NCBI GenBank assembly: GCA_013396995.1 | Contig: VWZP01004506.1 | Location: 2,343,733 to 2,407,732, forward strand | DNA: 64,000 nucleotides | Direction of reading: 5' to 3' | Source of the DNA: Dicaeum eximium | Taxonomy: Eukaryota > Chordata > Aves > Passeriformes > Dicaeidae | Shown: positions 47,819 through 60,500 of the stretch, in pieces | Layout of the letters: the number at the start of each line of letters is the position of its first letter | Position numbering within the stretch: the first letter of the stretch is position 1 | Position numbers and translations under genes: made by a program | Notes under the pieces: generated by a model | What the model was told of the DNA's origin: nothing | The model's input: the letters and a program-made list of their open reading frames with translations, nothing else | The model's database searches: none

Positions 47819-50800
47819 GGCTATTTCCAGCTTCAAAGTATTATACAGTCCATGCTACACTGGAAAAAAATATTTTTAAAATGCCTATATTTCTGTACTG
47901 AGAACATTTTATAAGAAAATTACGAACCACCTAAAAGTCTGTTCAATGACATTTCTAGCAGAGAAGCCAGTTCCACAAAGTTGTTGTCAGAAACAGTTTC
48001 TGCTCCTTTTAACTTCTTCCTGCTGGAGCTGTTCTCAAGCCCTGTATCTTGGACTAAGCTATACCTTCTTCCCTAACTATTGTGACTTTGTGTCTCTCAC
48101 AAAATTATATGAAGTAAGGAAGAGTTACTGTCTACTGTTTGAAAGACTTTGCCAGCTCTTTCAAACAGGTATTGTTTAGCCAATTTAAACTAGTGAAAGC
48201 AATGCATATATTATTTTTTTAAACCACTGTGGTTTGATTTTTTTTTTCTTTAGGGGTATGTGTATATAGAGACATACAGAGATTTTTATGCATATACAAA
48301 TAATGCATTTTCTTTTAGAGTACTGTGTACTGTGAACATAAAATATGGCCTTAAAATCCTATAGAACTTTTCTGTTATTGACTATAATTTGCTATAATCA
48401 GACTGAAATATTTTGTATATCATTTATTGATAATCAATTGGTTTCCCTTGTCTATATTTTTGCTCTTGTCAGCATTTATCTAAGAGTTTAGCTATGAGTC
48501 AGTTTTATCCTGATCCTATTTAACTTCCAATCATTTTGCTTTAAACTTACAATTTCTCAGGTCAACACTGTTTGAATCTATATCCTATAGGAAGCTATTT
48601 ACCTGGATATACCTTTTTTTTCATGAAAGCCACCTCCAGCAATACTAATACTGGCAAGCTCCTGTATGCAAGTATGTTTCTACCATCTCTGTGTTTGAGG
48701 TCGTATTTACCCTGAGGTACTGACCCTTTAAATTCAGTCCAGTTTGTTTTGGTCACTTCATTGGTTTATTTTTTTCAACTCTAAAATGAATGAGATCTAG
48801 CAAACAGTATCAAAAGAAGATTTTTAAGAAGTACATACCATGTGTGCCTTCTCCATGGACACTGCCAATGGAAAGACACATATAAAAATAAATGCTCTAT
48901 TTCCAACTGCTAATAAATATTTGGGTTTATTTGGTGAGGCGGAAGCATACACATTGCCTGTGAAAATCAACTAAAGTTCTACAAACTGAAGATTTCCAGA
49001 ATCAGATACATATGCTCTAGACTGATACTTGGAACATTAAATAGAAACACTCCATAAATTTGACTGTATCTTTTGTCTGAACAATCCAGTTGGATTATGC
49101 AGTAAAATTGTGACATCACTTAAAAAGTAGAATTAATCAGAATGCTGCTCTTTTTTTTCATAGTACTAAAATAATTCTATCTTTTCTCCTCCCCCTCAAC
49201 CTTTTATTTTGAGGCATCCTGGGCATTGTTTTTTATGGAAACTATTGGATTAGGTCTATATTTAGGAAAGCATTAAACACATGGCTAAATAAAAAAATGC
49301 AAGTATTCTCCTTGAAATCAATGGGCCTGCTTCTAAAATTAAAATGAAGCATCTGCTTAAGTATTTCTTGGCCTGGGTCTGCAATCCATACACAGATGGA
49401 CTAACAGTGGTAGTGAGTTTCAAGATGTCATAATGACAAAAAAGCCTTCATTAGATCGTTAATCTATTTAGATATTTATATGACATCCCTCTCATTAAAA
49501 ACTGCAGTACCTATCTCAGGGCAGCCAAGAGTGAGCTCACATAATTCCCCTGAATCTAGCCTAATTACTGGCTCTTCGTTGCTGGCCTTCCAGGGCAGCT
49601 AGCTGTGCCACCCTGAATAATTACATGAACACTGCATCCACTGCTCCTGGCTGCTCAAAACAGCCTCACTGGCTTTGCACTGGAGGAAAAGGAGAATTTG
49701 TCAAAGACAAATGTGCTGCTCAGCTAAGGGCAGCTTCCAGACAAGGGACAACCAGAAGGAACTGGTGACAAGACCTTCTTAAACCACTCCATCCATAAAA
49801 GGCTGTCTCATTCATTCCTACATGCCACCTCCCTCCAAAATTATGAACATGCTTCCTGTAAAGCTCCCCCTCTTTCTACCCTCAAACTCTGTTGACTGTA
49901 AATCATCCCATAGTTCCCTAGTTAGCTGGCTTCACGTTCATAACACAACAAATATTTCCCCTCCAGCATCAAGTCATGCAGGCTCCATGGGGTATAATTT
50001 CTGAAGTAAAGCAGTGATCTTCGAGACAGAAGTTGCTTTCCACTCCACAAAGGAGAAGTGTTTGTTAATCATGCAACTATTTAAAAGTCACTCCCAAGAT
50101 GTGCACCTGAGCTCAGAGTCTGTAATTTATAATCTACCCACCCACACACGTGCACTGCAATCAGATCACTGTTCCCACAGAAAATAAACATGCTGAAACA
50201 CAAGACCCAGCACTGTTCCAAGCAGTGATAAAACATTTAAAAGATATGGGGTGATTTCATAACATATCTCAGTAGCATAGGGCAGGAGTAAATGTACCCT
50301 CACCTGCTGTGGAGTGTTAGTTCAAATGTACAGACATAAGGAGAGAGAGTTTCCTTTGATCTCATCTCATCTCATCTTTACCAAAAAGGTCTTGATATGA
50401 TGGAAGTAAAGTTCCCAATGCCAAAAGATGAGTGGTTCAAAAAACTCTCTTAGTGAAAGGATTGAGAGGTACTCAAAAAAAACCTCCTCAACACGTAATT
50501 TTCCCATGATATAGTACCTCTAACATCAAGTAAACCTACAGTGAGGAGGAACTGACTGCAAACAAACCAGTAAAGAGATTTTGATAGAACATTCTAACAA
50601 GAAACTCAAAATAAAATAGTGTCTTTTAAAATAATCTCAGTGCCTACATGCAGTTGAGTGACTGAAGGGCTTTGTGGCAGCCGTGGAACATGATCATTTA
50701 TAATCATGTTATTCCACATAAACTTATTTGTCATGGAACCACACCTCCCAGGATGCAGTAGTCACATCCTTGGAAGACTGTGGTACATCATGTAACAGCC

Positions 50801-53800
50801 AGTTACACAATGTGCATCTAGTTCAACTTTTTACCTTTGTTTAGGATGAAGACAAGTGCTGATATACCTGCATTTTTCAAAAGGCGATTATTCAATTTTT
50901 TCAACTAATTTGAAAAAAGGCAGTGCCAAATTCCTGTTGGCATTCTGGTCTGTATCCTCACCAAAATAACTGTGAACTTGAGTGTCCTTTAGTAGGGTAG
51001 AAAGCTCTAAAGGTTCCTGGCACTGGAGTACCTAAGCACATCATAAATATTAATGGAGTTATCCTTCCAACTTTTCAATGAGTCTTTATTACCCCCATTT
51101 TGCAAACTGAGAATTGAATTTCAAAGTCACTTGCCCAAGGCAATACAGGAATTTTGTAGTGGTGCCAGGATGGAGCCCACATTTCTGGAGTCCTCATCCA
51201 AAGTGTCTGTTTCTACCCTCTCCTGATAGACACAAAGGAAACTTTTGTACCTCAGTATCTTCTGTTGGTCTGCTTATAAGTTATTGCCTCCTACTTGTGA
51301 TCATAAAGCATGTCAAAGTCAGCTCTTATTTTCAGGTAGGAGATAGCACCTCCATACAAGGGGACCAGGATTTAATTTGCAGTCTTGCTCTCTCCTTGGC
51401 TGCTAGGAAGCACGAGCCCTGAAGAAAAAAGGAGGGCTCTGTGTTGCACAACCTGTAGTGATTGCTCTGGATGATTAAGAAGTGGTATTAATACATTCCA
51501 CAGATGAACTATCCAATCTTCCTTAGCCTGAGGGATAGAAACTAAAATCCTGGGCCTAGATGGAGAATTCAAAAGAGTTGAAGAGAATCCCTGGAGAACA
51601 AAATAATTTGTTTTCCCTTACTTTGAGTACAGTGACCAAATACACAAAAATATACCAAATGTCTTGTAAATAAGAAAAATAACCAAATCTCACCCAAACA
51701 GCCTTTCATACCTGATGTTTTCAGATTATTTGGGTTCACATTTCTGAAGTTTTGCTCTGAATTCAATGCACTCAGAGATGCACATCAACGCCTACCCAGG
51801 ACTGTTGTCCTTAGTTCAAGACCAAATAGTCTGATTTTCCTACTGTATCATAACTATGGCTAGATTTGATGAAAATTTACCCCAGAATTCAGATGAGAAC
51901 CTTAACTTACCCAGAACAAGGCTGAGATTTGTCATTCTAGGCACAATCAGAAACATGAGCTAGAAGAACTTACAGATCTCCAAGGTGACATCTCAGTCCT
52001 CACATTGCTGAGGGGCTGTTGAGCATCTAATGAACAAAATAGTAAAATATTTATGTCAATATTTTAAAACGCAATGATAAATTATGTATTTAAGACCCCT
52101 TAAGTTGAATATACACATCTTAATCATAAACTGGTGGTTTAGCAAATATTGCAGTGATTGATACTGAGATTTAAAAGCAACATTCCATAGTTCTCACTTT
52201 GGGAAGCAGGGGGCTTGTGATGCAAATCAGATGCATTTGACAGCAGAACCAGCCTAAAATATCTGCAGTGATGTCTAACCTTCATCTTGTAGATACTTAT
52301 CCTCACTGTCCTCATCATATTTTTAAAAAATCTTCATGGTCTTGTGACTTACAAGTCCATGACTTCTCCTGTCTCATCTGCATTTGAAATATCTCCTAAA
52401 CTGACATTATTAAGTGTTTCTAGCCTAATGAAAGAGAACATTCTTTTCCCCCATGGCTATGAAGCTGTTAAGAGGTAAGAAAGAGGTAAGAAATTCTTTA
52501 GCATTTCGTGGCTTTTTCCACCAGTACATCCAGGTATTCAGACAGAAATGTCTTGATACCACTTGGATGATGTTCAGAGAAAATTTTCTGCTCTTGGTTT
52601 CAGTGTGGCCCTTTACAGTGATGAAAACCATCTGTTAAGCTAGGGTGTAGAATGAATAATCTTCAGAATTTGGGGATACTTTTGTCCTTGAACACTATTT
52701 GGTTTCAGGTCCTCAGTCTGGTAGTTTCAAATCACCCTTAGGAAAAAATAATCCCAGTTAGAATTAAACTTCATACACACTTTGAACTCCTATAGAAACT
52801 GGGAATGTTCCTCCAAACCAATATTAGACAGAGTCTGTAGGACACAATCTCCTCCATAATGCTTAGGTCATGTGGGGATATTTCTTTGTATATTTATTAA
52901 TTAAGGTGTCATGAATTAATTAGGCACAATGCCACTAAAAAAGCTATGATAAGCAGTGCATCTTATATGCTAATAATATGGGCGTCTCTTACATAAGTGA
53001 ATCATCCCTATTTCCCAAATCAGCAATTTCGCTGTGCCCTGTGGGTGAATGTCTTTCATAGAAATTATTCCCAGAACTTCTTTAAAGAACATCTGAGACA
53101 GCACTGTAACACCACTAATTTATCTTTCCACACCTATGTTGGAGCCCGTTTGGCCAAGAGTTCTTTCACTCACGTCTCCACCCCAGGTGTGAGGTCCTAC
53201 TCCTACCTTTCAATTGTCTTTGGGATCACGGCCCTGTCACAGCTCCCTCCCCCTATATAGACTGAAACCACAGCTCCTGATGGAGGCTTTGTACCTAGGC
53301 CAAAAGGGCAGTGCTCTGCTCTCAGAGCAGCCTCTCTGTTTTCTGAAAGACTATCCAGGAACAGGCACAACTTGAAATGAAGTACCCATCTTTTCAAAGC
53401 TGAGTTTTCTGAGGAGATGAAATTGCAAGCTGTGATGATTAAAAAAAACAAAACTATTCAACTTCTAAGAAAGTTACATACTAGACAAAACCACATCCAA
53501 GTGAAAGAAAAATGCTGAAAATATGATAAGGTTAAATAAAAAAGGTCAAACTGTCGATTCATGCCAGATATTTCAAGGAGTAAAAATGGCATCTGTAGCT
53601 ATAACATCTTGGCAGGACAAAGCACCCTCCAGCTCCAGGATATAGGTACCACCTGGGTGGCAAGTGCTCAGCACCTCTGAAAATTAAGGCAGGTATTGAT
53701 GCAGACAGATGAAGTTGCCTCGGTCCTGAAAGGTTTGCCGTGTTTGGGATTTTGTTTCTTCATTTGTTTTCTTGTCCTTTTTTTCCCTGAGGATTTAATG

Positions 53801-56315
53801 AAATTATTAAATTAAAAAGTTACCATGCCTCATCTGCTGTTCTGTTATTCTATACTGTCTCCAGGTCCAGATGAGTTGACTTACTCCTTGCTCAGGGAGA
53901 GGTAGGTTCCTTTGTGTTACCTGATGTTATGTATTATCAGCACTTCCTTTCATTGCAAGGCACCTGTGGACATCTACAGTATGAGCACATGTGACCTAAG
54001 GCATTTTGGCAAGCCTATATGGAAAAAAGTAGGCATCTCTGTATTATGAAGTACCAGAGCAGTTTTAAAAATCTGTATATCACTCTGGGGATCTGCCTTT
54101 GGAACTTAAGCAAGTAAGTAACTTTTCAGGTCCCATCCAAAATATTTGCCTGAGATTGCACAGGAGAGCTGCCAAAATGAACCTAAGCAGCTCAAATCAC
54201 AGATAAAACCTCTGCCACTAATGCATCCTTTCCTCATTTATAGCTAATTTAATCTCCCCTATCTGGACTCTGCTCAGCTAGGATTGACAGCAGTGTAAAT
54301 CACTGCAATAGTGCCACTCCAGAAGCTGCACACAGTACATTTTTATTTTGCCTAGTAAAATATCAAAGAAGAGAGACAGAAGAGACAAAAGACATTATTA
54401 GGATTGACCTAACCTGCTTTGCTTAAAAAGCATCTACAGCAAAGCAAGATGGGCTAAATTGTTGAAGAAAGAGCCACATACATTGCAGTCCTCCAAACCC
54501 AGATCAGAGGGGTCTGCAGGCATCTCTATTGATTTAAATGAGTTTTGTATAAGATCTCTATACTGCATGGTTAAGAGATTCTGGGCAGGGTGAGCTGTCA
54601 AGGAAAGGATGTAGTTAAAATTACATTTTGACAAAAAAAAAAAAAGGGAAAACAAGATTTCCAAAGTACACAGTGTTTTTGCTGTTACCAGGATGCTTTC
54701 TGAGCCCCACTGTTCCTGCTGTGCTTTAATTCTTTTGTTACTACAACCACAAACACCTTCCAGGCCAGGAAATTCAATGTCTCTGCAAGTAATTATCTTT
54801 ACACACAATAGACACAGAAAGCATTGTCACCACCTGGGAAGCTCATATGGCTAAAAGGTTTGCATGTGGATATTCCTAGGCCAACAGTGGAGGGTGAAGT
54901 AGGCTAACAAAAAAGATAAGAGAGTGAATGAGGTAGATGCTTTCATAAACAACATATTATCTTATTTGGGCAGTTTTCATGAAATTATAATTCTAGTATT
55001 CTAACTAAGTTAAAGATCGGCTGGATCCAGCCAAGTTCACACATGGCACAAGGCAGGGCAAGGGCAGAATCCAGGAATCCTTCCTGCTCTGTTCAAGAGT
55101 GATTAGTCAGACCCTCAGCTCTTCCATAACATTTTCCACACTCTAGCTCTCAAAACACCATTTCAACAAAAGCCATGGAACACTGTTATAGGAGAATAAA
55201 GTAGCTAAGTCATATCAAAGATCAGTGTCAGAATAGAACATAATCCTAAATCAGCATGTCCTTAATTGCTTCTGACTGTGCCATTTCATACTAGCAAAAA
55301 AAAAAAAAAGGCATTTAAATTCAAAGATCATAAAGTTAAGGAAAACACAAACCTGCTAATTAGCAAATTACCCAAATCCAGTTTTTGCTTCTCAGAGTAC
55401 TGCTAGCCATTATCTTAAAGCTTGAAATAAGAGATAGCAAAATGGCATTCAATAGGAGCAAGTATTTTGCATCTCTGTTCAGATTGTTCTTTAACAGCAT
55501 GTGCATTCCTCTAATCTGAATGGCCTTTCGGTCTTTTGCTCTCCTGGTCTCATCTTCTGAAGCGTCAGCTGGGTCCCCAATGAGTGACTGCAGGGACATA
55601 AAGCCTGTCTTTGCATACCCTTCTGCTGAGAGCACATAGGAGACAAACCTGCAACCAGACATAGATATGGGTGTGCAAGTGAGCCACAACCAGAGGTTCA
55701 CATTTACAGTCCTCTTTAGAAATTGAGTCCTCTCAAGGGAGATGGCTGAGATTTGGTCAAAGAAAAGCACTGTTGATGTAAAGATAGCAGAACCTAAATA
55801 TCAGTGAAAAACCAGCTGGTTAAAACCAGCTGGTTTGAAAGTGAGGACTCTGTTACAGAATTGAATTCTAAGTTGCACATGTGGGGAGACAGCTTTGGTG
55901 GATGCTCTCCTTAGCTTTGGGATCTTTAAGCTCTCAGACTGCCACCAGCCTCACAGCTTTGGGAGACCACAATCTCCTGCAACATCTGAGGGTTTGGGAG
56001 TCACCACTACTAAAGCAAAGCAGAAGTCCTTACAAGTGAACTTTGTTCAGAGATCTTGATGGTAACCTGACAGAGGAGACCACTCTCCAGGGCCAATAGG
56101 AAACTGGGAGCATAGAAATCCTGAAAGCATGATTGAAGTTCAGCTTATATATGCTTTTCTTTTTCTACCAAAATATTTCTATTCTTTAAAATATTAAAAA
56201 TGTTATTTTGTTTTTTAACTTCATCATCCCTAAGAAATATATGAATTGTATTTTTGTTTGGAAATAGCAAGGATTTTCCTCCTCCTCAAATCTAATTCAT
56301 GCCAGGGCTATGCTA
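47819..56315. other. long unique stretch, no recognised gene
   Basis: AT-rich sequence. Blocks at about 49430-49630 and 52850-53000 (TTAATTAAGGTGTCATGAAT, then an inverted-looking AATTAATTAGGC) have conserved-noncoding texture. A minus-strand frame at 55360-55770 holds a protein-like segment next to a splice-like site (see findings). A doubled 12-bp palindrome lies at 55810-55835. A-runs lie near 54632-54644 and 55296-55309. Confidence 0.35.
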
Positions 56316-57503
56316 ATCATAGAATCAGGGAATCATAGAATAGTTTGGCTTGAAAGGGACTTTAAAGATCATCAAGTCCCAAACCTCCGTTCATGTCCAG
56401 GACACCTTCCAATAGACCAAGTTGCCCAAAACCCCATCCAGCCTGGCCTTCACATGTTCAGGAATGAGGCATCCACAACTGGTCTGGGCAACCTGTTCCA
56501 GAGTCTCATCACCTTCACAGCTTAGAATTTCTTCTTTATATCTGATCTAATTCTACCCTCTTCCAGTTTAAAGTCATTCTCCTCTTGTTCTATTACCACC
56601 TGCCCTTGTAAAACAATTTCCTCTCCAAGCTTTCTTGTAGCCGCTTGAGGTACTGGAAGGGTCTCCAGAGCCTTCCCTTCCCCAGGCTGAAAAGCCCCAA
56701 CTCCTTCAGCCTGTCTTCATGGGAAAGGTGCTCCAGCCTTCTGATCATCTTCATGGCCCTCCTCTGTCCTCTGCACTTGCTCCAGCAGGTCCCATGTTCT
56801 TATGCTGGGGACCCCAGAGCTGGCACAGCACTCCCAGTGGGGTCTCAGCAGAGCACAGAAGTGAGAATCATCTACCTTGACCTGCTGCCCACACTAATTT
56901 TGCTGCAGCCCAGGACAGTGTTGGCTTTTCTTGGCTGCCAGAGCACACTGCCAGGTCATGTTGGACTTCTGATCAGCCAAGACCTTCAAGCCCTTCTCCT
57001 CAGGGCTACTCTCAGTCTATTTTTCACCCCACCTGTATTTGTGCTCGGGATTGCCCTGACCCAGGGGCAGGACCTTGCACTTGGCTTTGCTGAACTTCAT
57101 GAGCTTCACAGGTCCCACCTCTCAAGCCTACCCAAGTCCCTCTGGATGGTGCCCCTTCCCTCTGGCCTCTTGACTGCACCACACAGCTGGGTGACATCAC
57201 CAGACTTGCTGAGAGTGCACTTGATCCCAGTCCATGTCACCAGCAAAGATTTTGAACAGCACTGGTCCCAGTACTGACCCCAAGGCATGTAACCTTTCTC
57301 CTCTTGGACATCAAGACATTGGCTTGGAATTTCAGTGTGACCACCCAGCCAAATCCTTATCTACCAAGTGATCCATCCATCAAATCCAAGTCCTTCCAGT
57401 TTAGAGACAAGAATGTTTTGTGAGACAGTATCAAAAGCTTTGCACAAGTCCAGGTATGTTACACTAAGAAGCTATTAATTTTGTGGATCAACTCTGTAAC
57501 ATC
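56316..57503 (-). mobile_element. CR1 LINE, 1.2 kb 3' portion (minus)
   Basis: The low-coordinate end shows the inverted tail repeat (ATCATAGAATCAGGGAATC), then the antisense blocks AGTTTGGCTTGAAAGGGAC, CCATCCAGCCTGGCCTTCAC, GGGCAACCTGTTCCAGAG, AGCCTGTCTTCATGGGAAAG, TTGGCTTTTCTTGGCTGCC and GGACCTTGCACTTGGC, with TTTGCACAAGTCCAGGT near 57440. On the minus strand the reverse transcriptase region reads TWTGIKCTLSKSGDVTQLCG and then TIQRDLGRLERW. The catalytic F-A-D-D box has become S-G-D-V (57193-57204), so it is inactive. The element is 5'-truncated beside a T-run (57508-57522). The 210-codon plus-strand frame at 56645-57277 is simply antisense to this LINE. Confidence 0.94.
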
Positions 57504-60500
57504 TTTCTTTTTTTTTTTTTTTAAGGGATAAACTAAGCAAACATGAGGTCACTGCAAGGGCTTGGAAACTGCAGCATGACAATGGAGTGGCAAAGTGGCT
57601 GAAGTACAGAGAAACTTTCACAAAATCAGGCTAAGATAGTCAGCTTCAGTGCTAGCACCAGCTTTCATCTTTGAACAATATTCATTACCAAAATCTACTA
57701 CTAACTCAAAGAAAGGCTGAGACAAAAATCCCTGAAAGCAGATAGGATGGAGGGATCTCTGCTTACTTACCCTGTTTGTACTCTCTTTTCTAGCTTATAC
57801 TCTTCCTTTTTCCTCCTACCCAACCTCAGAGAGAGGATGCTGGGCTGTAGAGCCCTTTGGGCTGACCCTGCACAGCCCCTCTGATACCCTTTTATTTATG
57901 CTACATTTCAAAGAAAGTGATTTTCTCTTATTCTCAATCATCGTCAACAAACAGCAAACCTCTCCAAAGCCATTTTCAACAGAGTCAACCTTAGCACTTG
58001 CATTCAAGGATTAGTCACAGGCTGCTGGAGTGAAAACAAAGCAAATGTAAACAGGTAATATTTTTGCCAGAAGTATGCAAGAGCCTGTGTGGGAAAGAAT
58101 ATAAGAGCTTGTGTGATCATACATTCTTTTATTAAAATAAAACCTTTCACAATAATTCCTAACATGATTTTTTTCCCCCAAGTATCACCATTCATTAAAC
58201 AAAGCTTGCCTGTGCAATTATCAAATATGTAAGGCTTGTGATATCTAGTAGATCCCTCTATGAGTGTATTTCAAATTGCTGTTGTTTAATTATTAACTAA
58301 CTCCATCATGTTTTCTTTCAATACAGGTTCTTTATTTCAGAAATACATCCTGCAGTATTAAATGGAAAGATAAGCTCAGTCAAGAGTCTGAGGAGTCATA
58401 TGAAAATCAGTTTTTGTAGGTTTTCTCACTTTCTGTTTTTTAGCTTTCCCAAATTATGGCCAATACCAAGACAGAGAAAGGAAAGAAAATTCACTATGGA
58501 AAGTTACACTGGGCTTTGTGGCTGAAGGTAGTTCTTCACCTACCTCCTTTTCATCCCTGGCTTAGTGAGATTGCAAGTATGAAATAAAAAGTGCTGTGGC
58601 ATGAAGGTTTAAGGAAAACACCACCCTGGAAGTGACTGCTACCATAGGTATGGGCAATGTTTATTCTAATTTACAGGGTGTTTTTAAGGCAGTTGTTGTA
58701 CGTCAGGTGACCATAAAATGAACAAGTCTGATAAATAGGAATATTAAGGAACTGTTTCATTAGGTGTCAAAAGGTTTGCCCTGTCATTGCTAAATCAGGC
58801 TGCTTTGGCTCAGATTAGCATGAAGAAACAAAGAGACACAGGCACTGTTCCCAAAACCATCCCTGTGATGAGGGATCCTGTTTTGGCATCCCCACAGCAG
58901 AGCAGCTCACTGCAATGCAGAAAGGCTCCCTCTGCTCAGTTTACCCGAGTCAATGGCTTCTTTCTCTGAAGAGGTGCTGACTGAGAAGTTCACCACTTTT
59001 TCCGAAGTGTTGCTCTTTTGTGGTTCAAAAGTCACAAGAAGAGCTGCTGGAACCCACCAGTGCTCGCTTCCAGGCAAGGGTCCTTATGACAGCCTGTGAT
59101 TCTCTCTTGAATGTAAGTGTAAATGTATGTAACTGTAAATGAGTACTTAAATATTGAAATAAAACTGGAAGCCCTTCAGTGGGGGTGGAAGAGAAAACAT
59201 TAGCCCAAAATACCTATGGTCCACCACTGTTCACCCGCAAAATGAGGTATCAGGTTTAAAATCTCTGCCTTATTTGAGGTTAAAATATCTAAACCCCTTC
59301 AAAACATCTTAAATGAGGGCTTTGAAGAAAAAAAGTAGAGATCTTTTGTGTGAGTCTTTTATTAGATTACTTCACAGAATAATTCTTCCAGAAAAAGCAG
59401 AATATTTCTATAGTCCCTGATTGTTTTACCAAACATTTTTTTAAAAACCCAGGTTTAGGAAAACCTAGAATTTTGGCATATTCCTGGTCTGAAGTTTCTT
59501 GCAAGACAACTATACCACAAAAAACTATGAGGAGTAAAATTTTCACTTTCTCTAATTTTCTGTCCCAGCAATCCAACATGCACAGGGATTCCCATGTAGT
59601 TCAGATGGGTGCTGAAGCAGAAAACCTGCAGATCAAGCACTTGGACTCTGGAGTTGAGACATGCCTCAAGATGAACAATGGCTCTATCCCATCTTAAGTA
59701 AATTTTCTAGGTGAGGCAGACTTTCAGCCCAAAGAAAGAAACCTTGTGCTTAATTGTGCATAAAATCAGCACTTACCTATCTTAGCACATGAGTTTTATA
59801 GATGTGGAAGAAAGGCAGCTGAGAATTTTCAGTTCCACAGACCAGTACCTCCTCATCAGTGAGACAGAATGCTCTTTAATCTTGAAAATATTTTTTCCAG
59901 ACTATCTCCCTCCTTTCTCAAAAATATCAAATAATTTCTCACATATTGGAAGCTGTAATGTTCCCCCATTCCTTCTGCCTTATCAAGTTTCTAATTCCTA
60001 ATTAAATATATATAAATTCTAAATGTACATTTAACCATTGGCCTACCCTCAGAGCAAAATGGCCTCCCTCCTAAAGCAAGTTACATGAAGTCTCTTCACT
60101 CAACAAGTTAAATTTCTTTTGCCTAACCTAACATTTTAGTGCTTGGCAATGATCCAGGGCTTCTGATTAAGGAAGAGGATGCTGAGGGGACAGATTTTTT
60201 GAAGGTGCTGAGCACCCACAGAACATGCTGATTTAAGCTGAAGTTGCACAGGCTGGGCCTCTGGATCATACTGCCCCATGATCATTCACTTTATCTTGGT
60301 GTAACACAATATCACTTTCACTTGTTTTTGGTTTATTTTCTTGAACAATTTAATTCCACAGAACAGTGATGTTTATCTCTTTCTGAGCTAAGCTGCAGAA
60401 CAGAATTTTCATTTGAAAAATCAAGTACTTCTACACCTACTTCTCCAAACAGAGCCATTACAGGGTTTTAGGATTGTGCCTGTGCTTTCCATTCCTGCTT

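Noticed and set aside
47648..47836. Minus-strand frame with a long asparagine run
   Set aside because: Translation of the (TTG)n/(TTA)n microsatellite, not a polyasparagine protein.
56645..57277. Longest open frame (210 codons, plus strand)
   Set aside because: It is antisense to the CR1 LINE on the minus strand. The same bases give CR1 reverse transcriptase pieces in the other direction.
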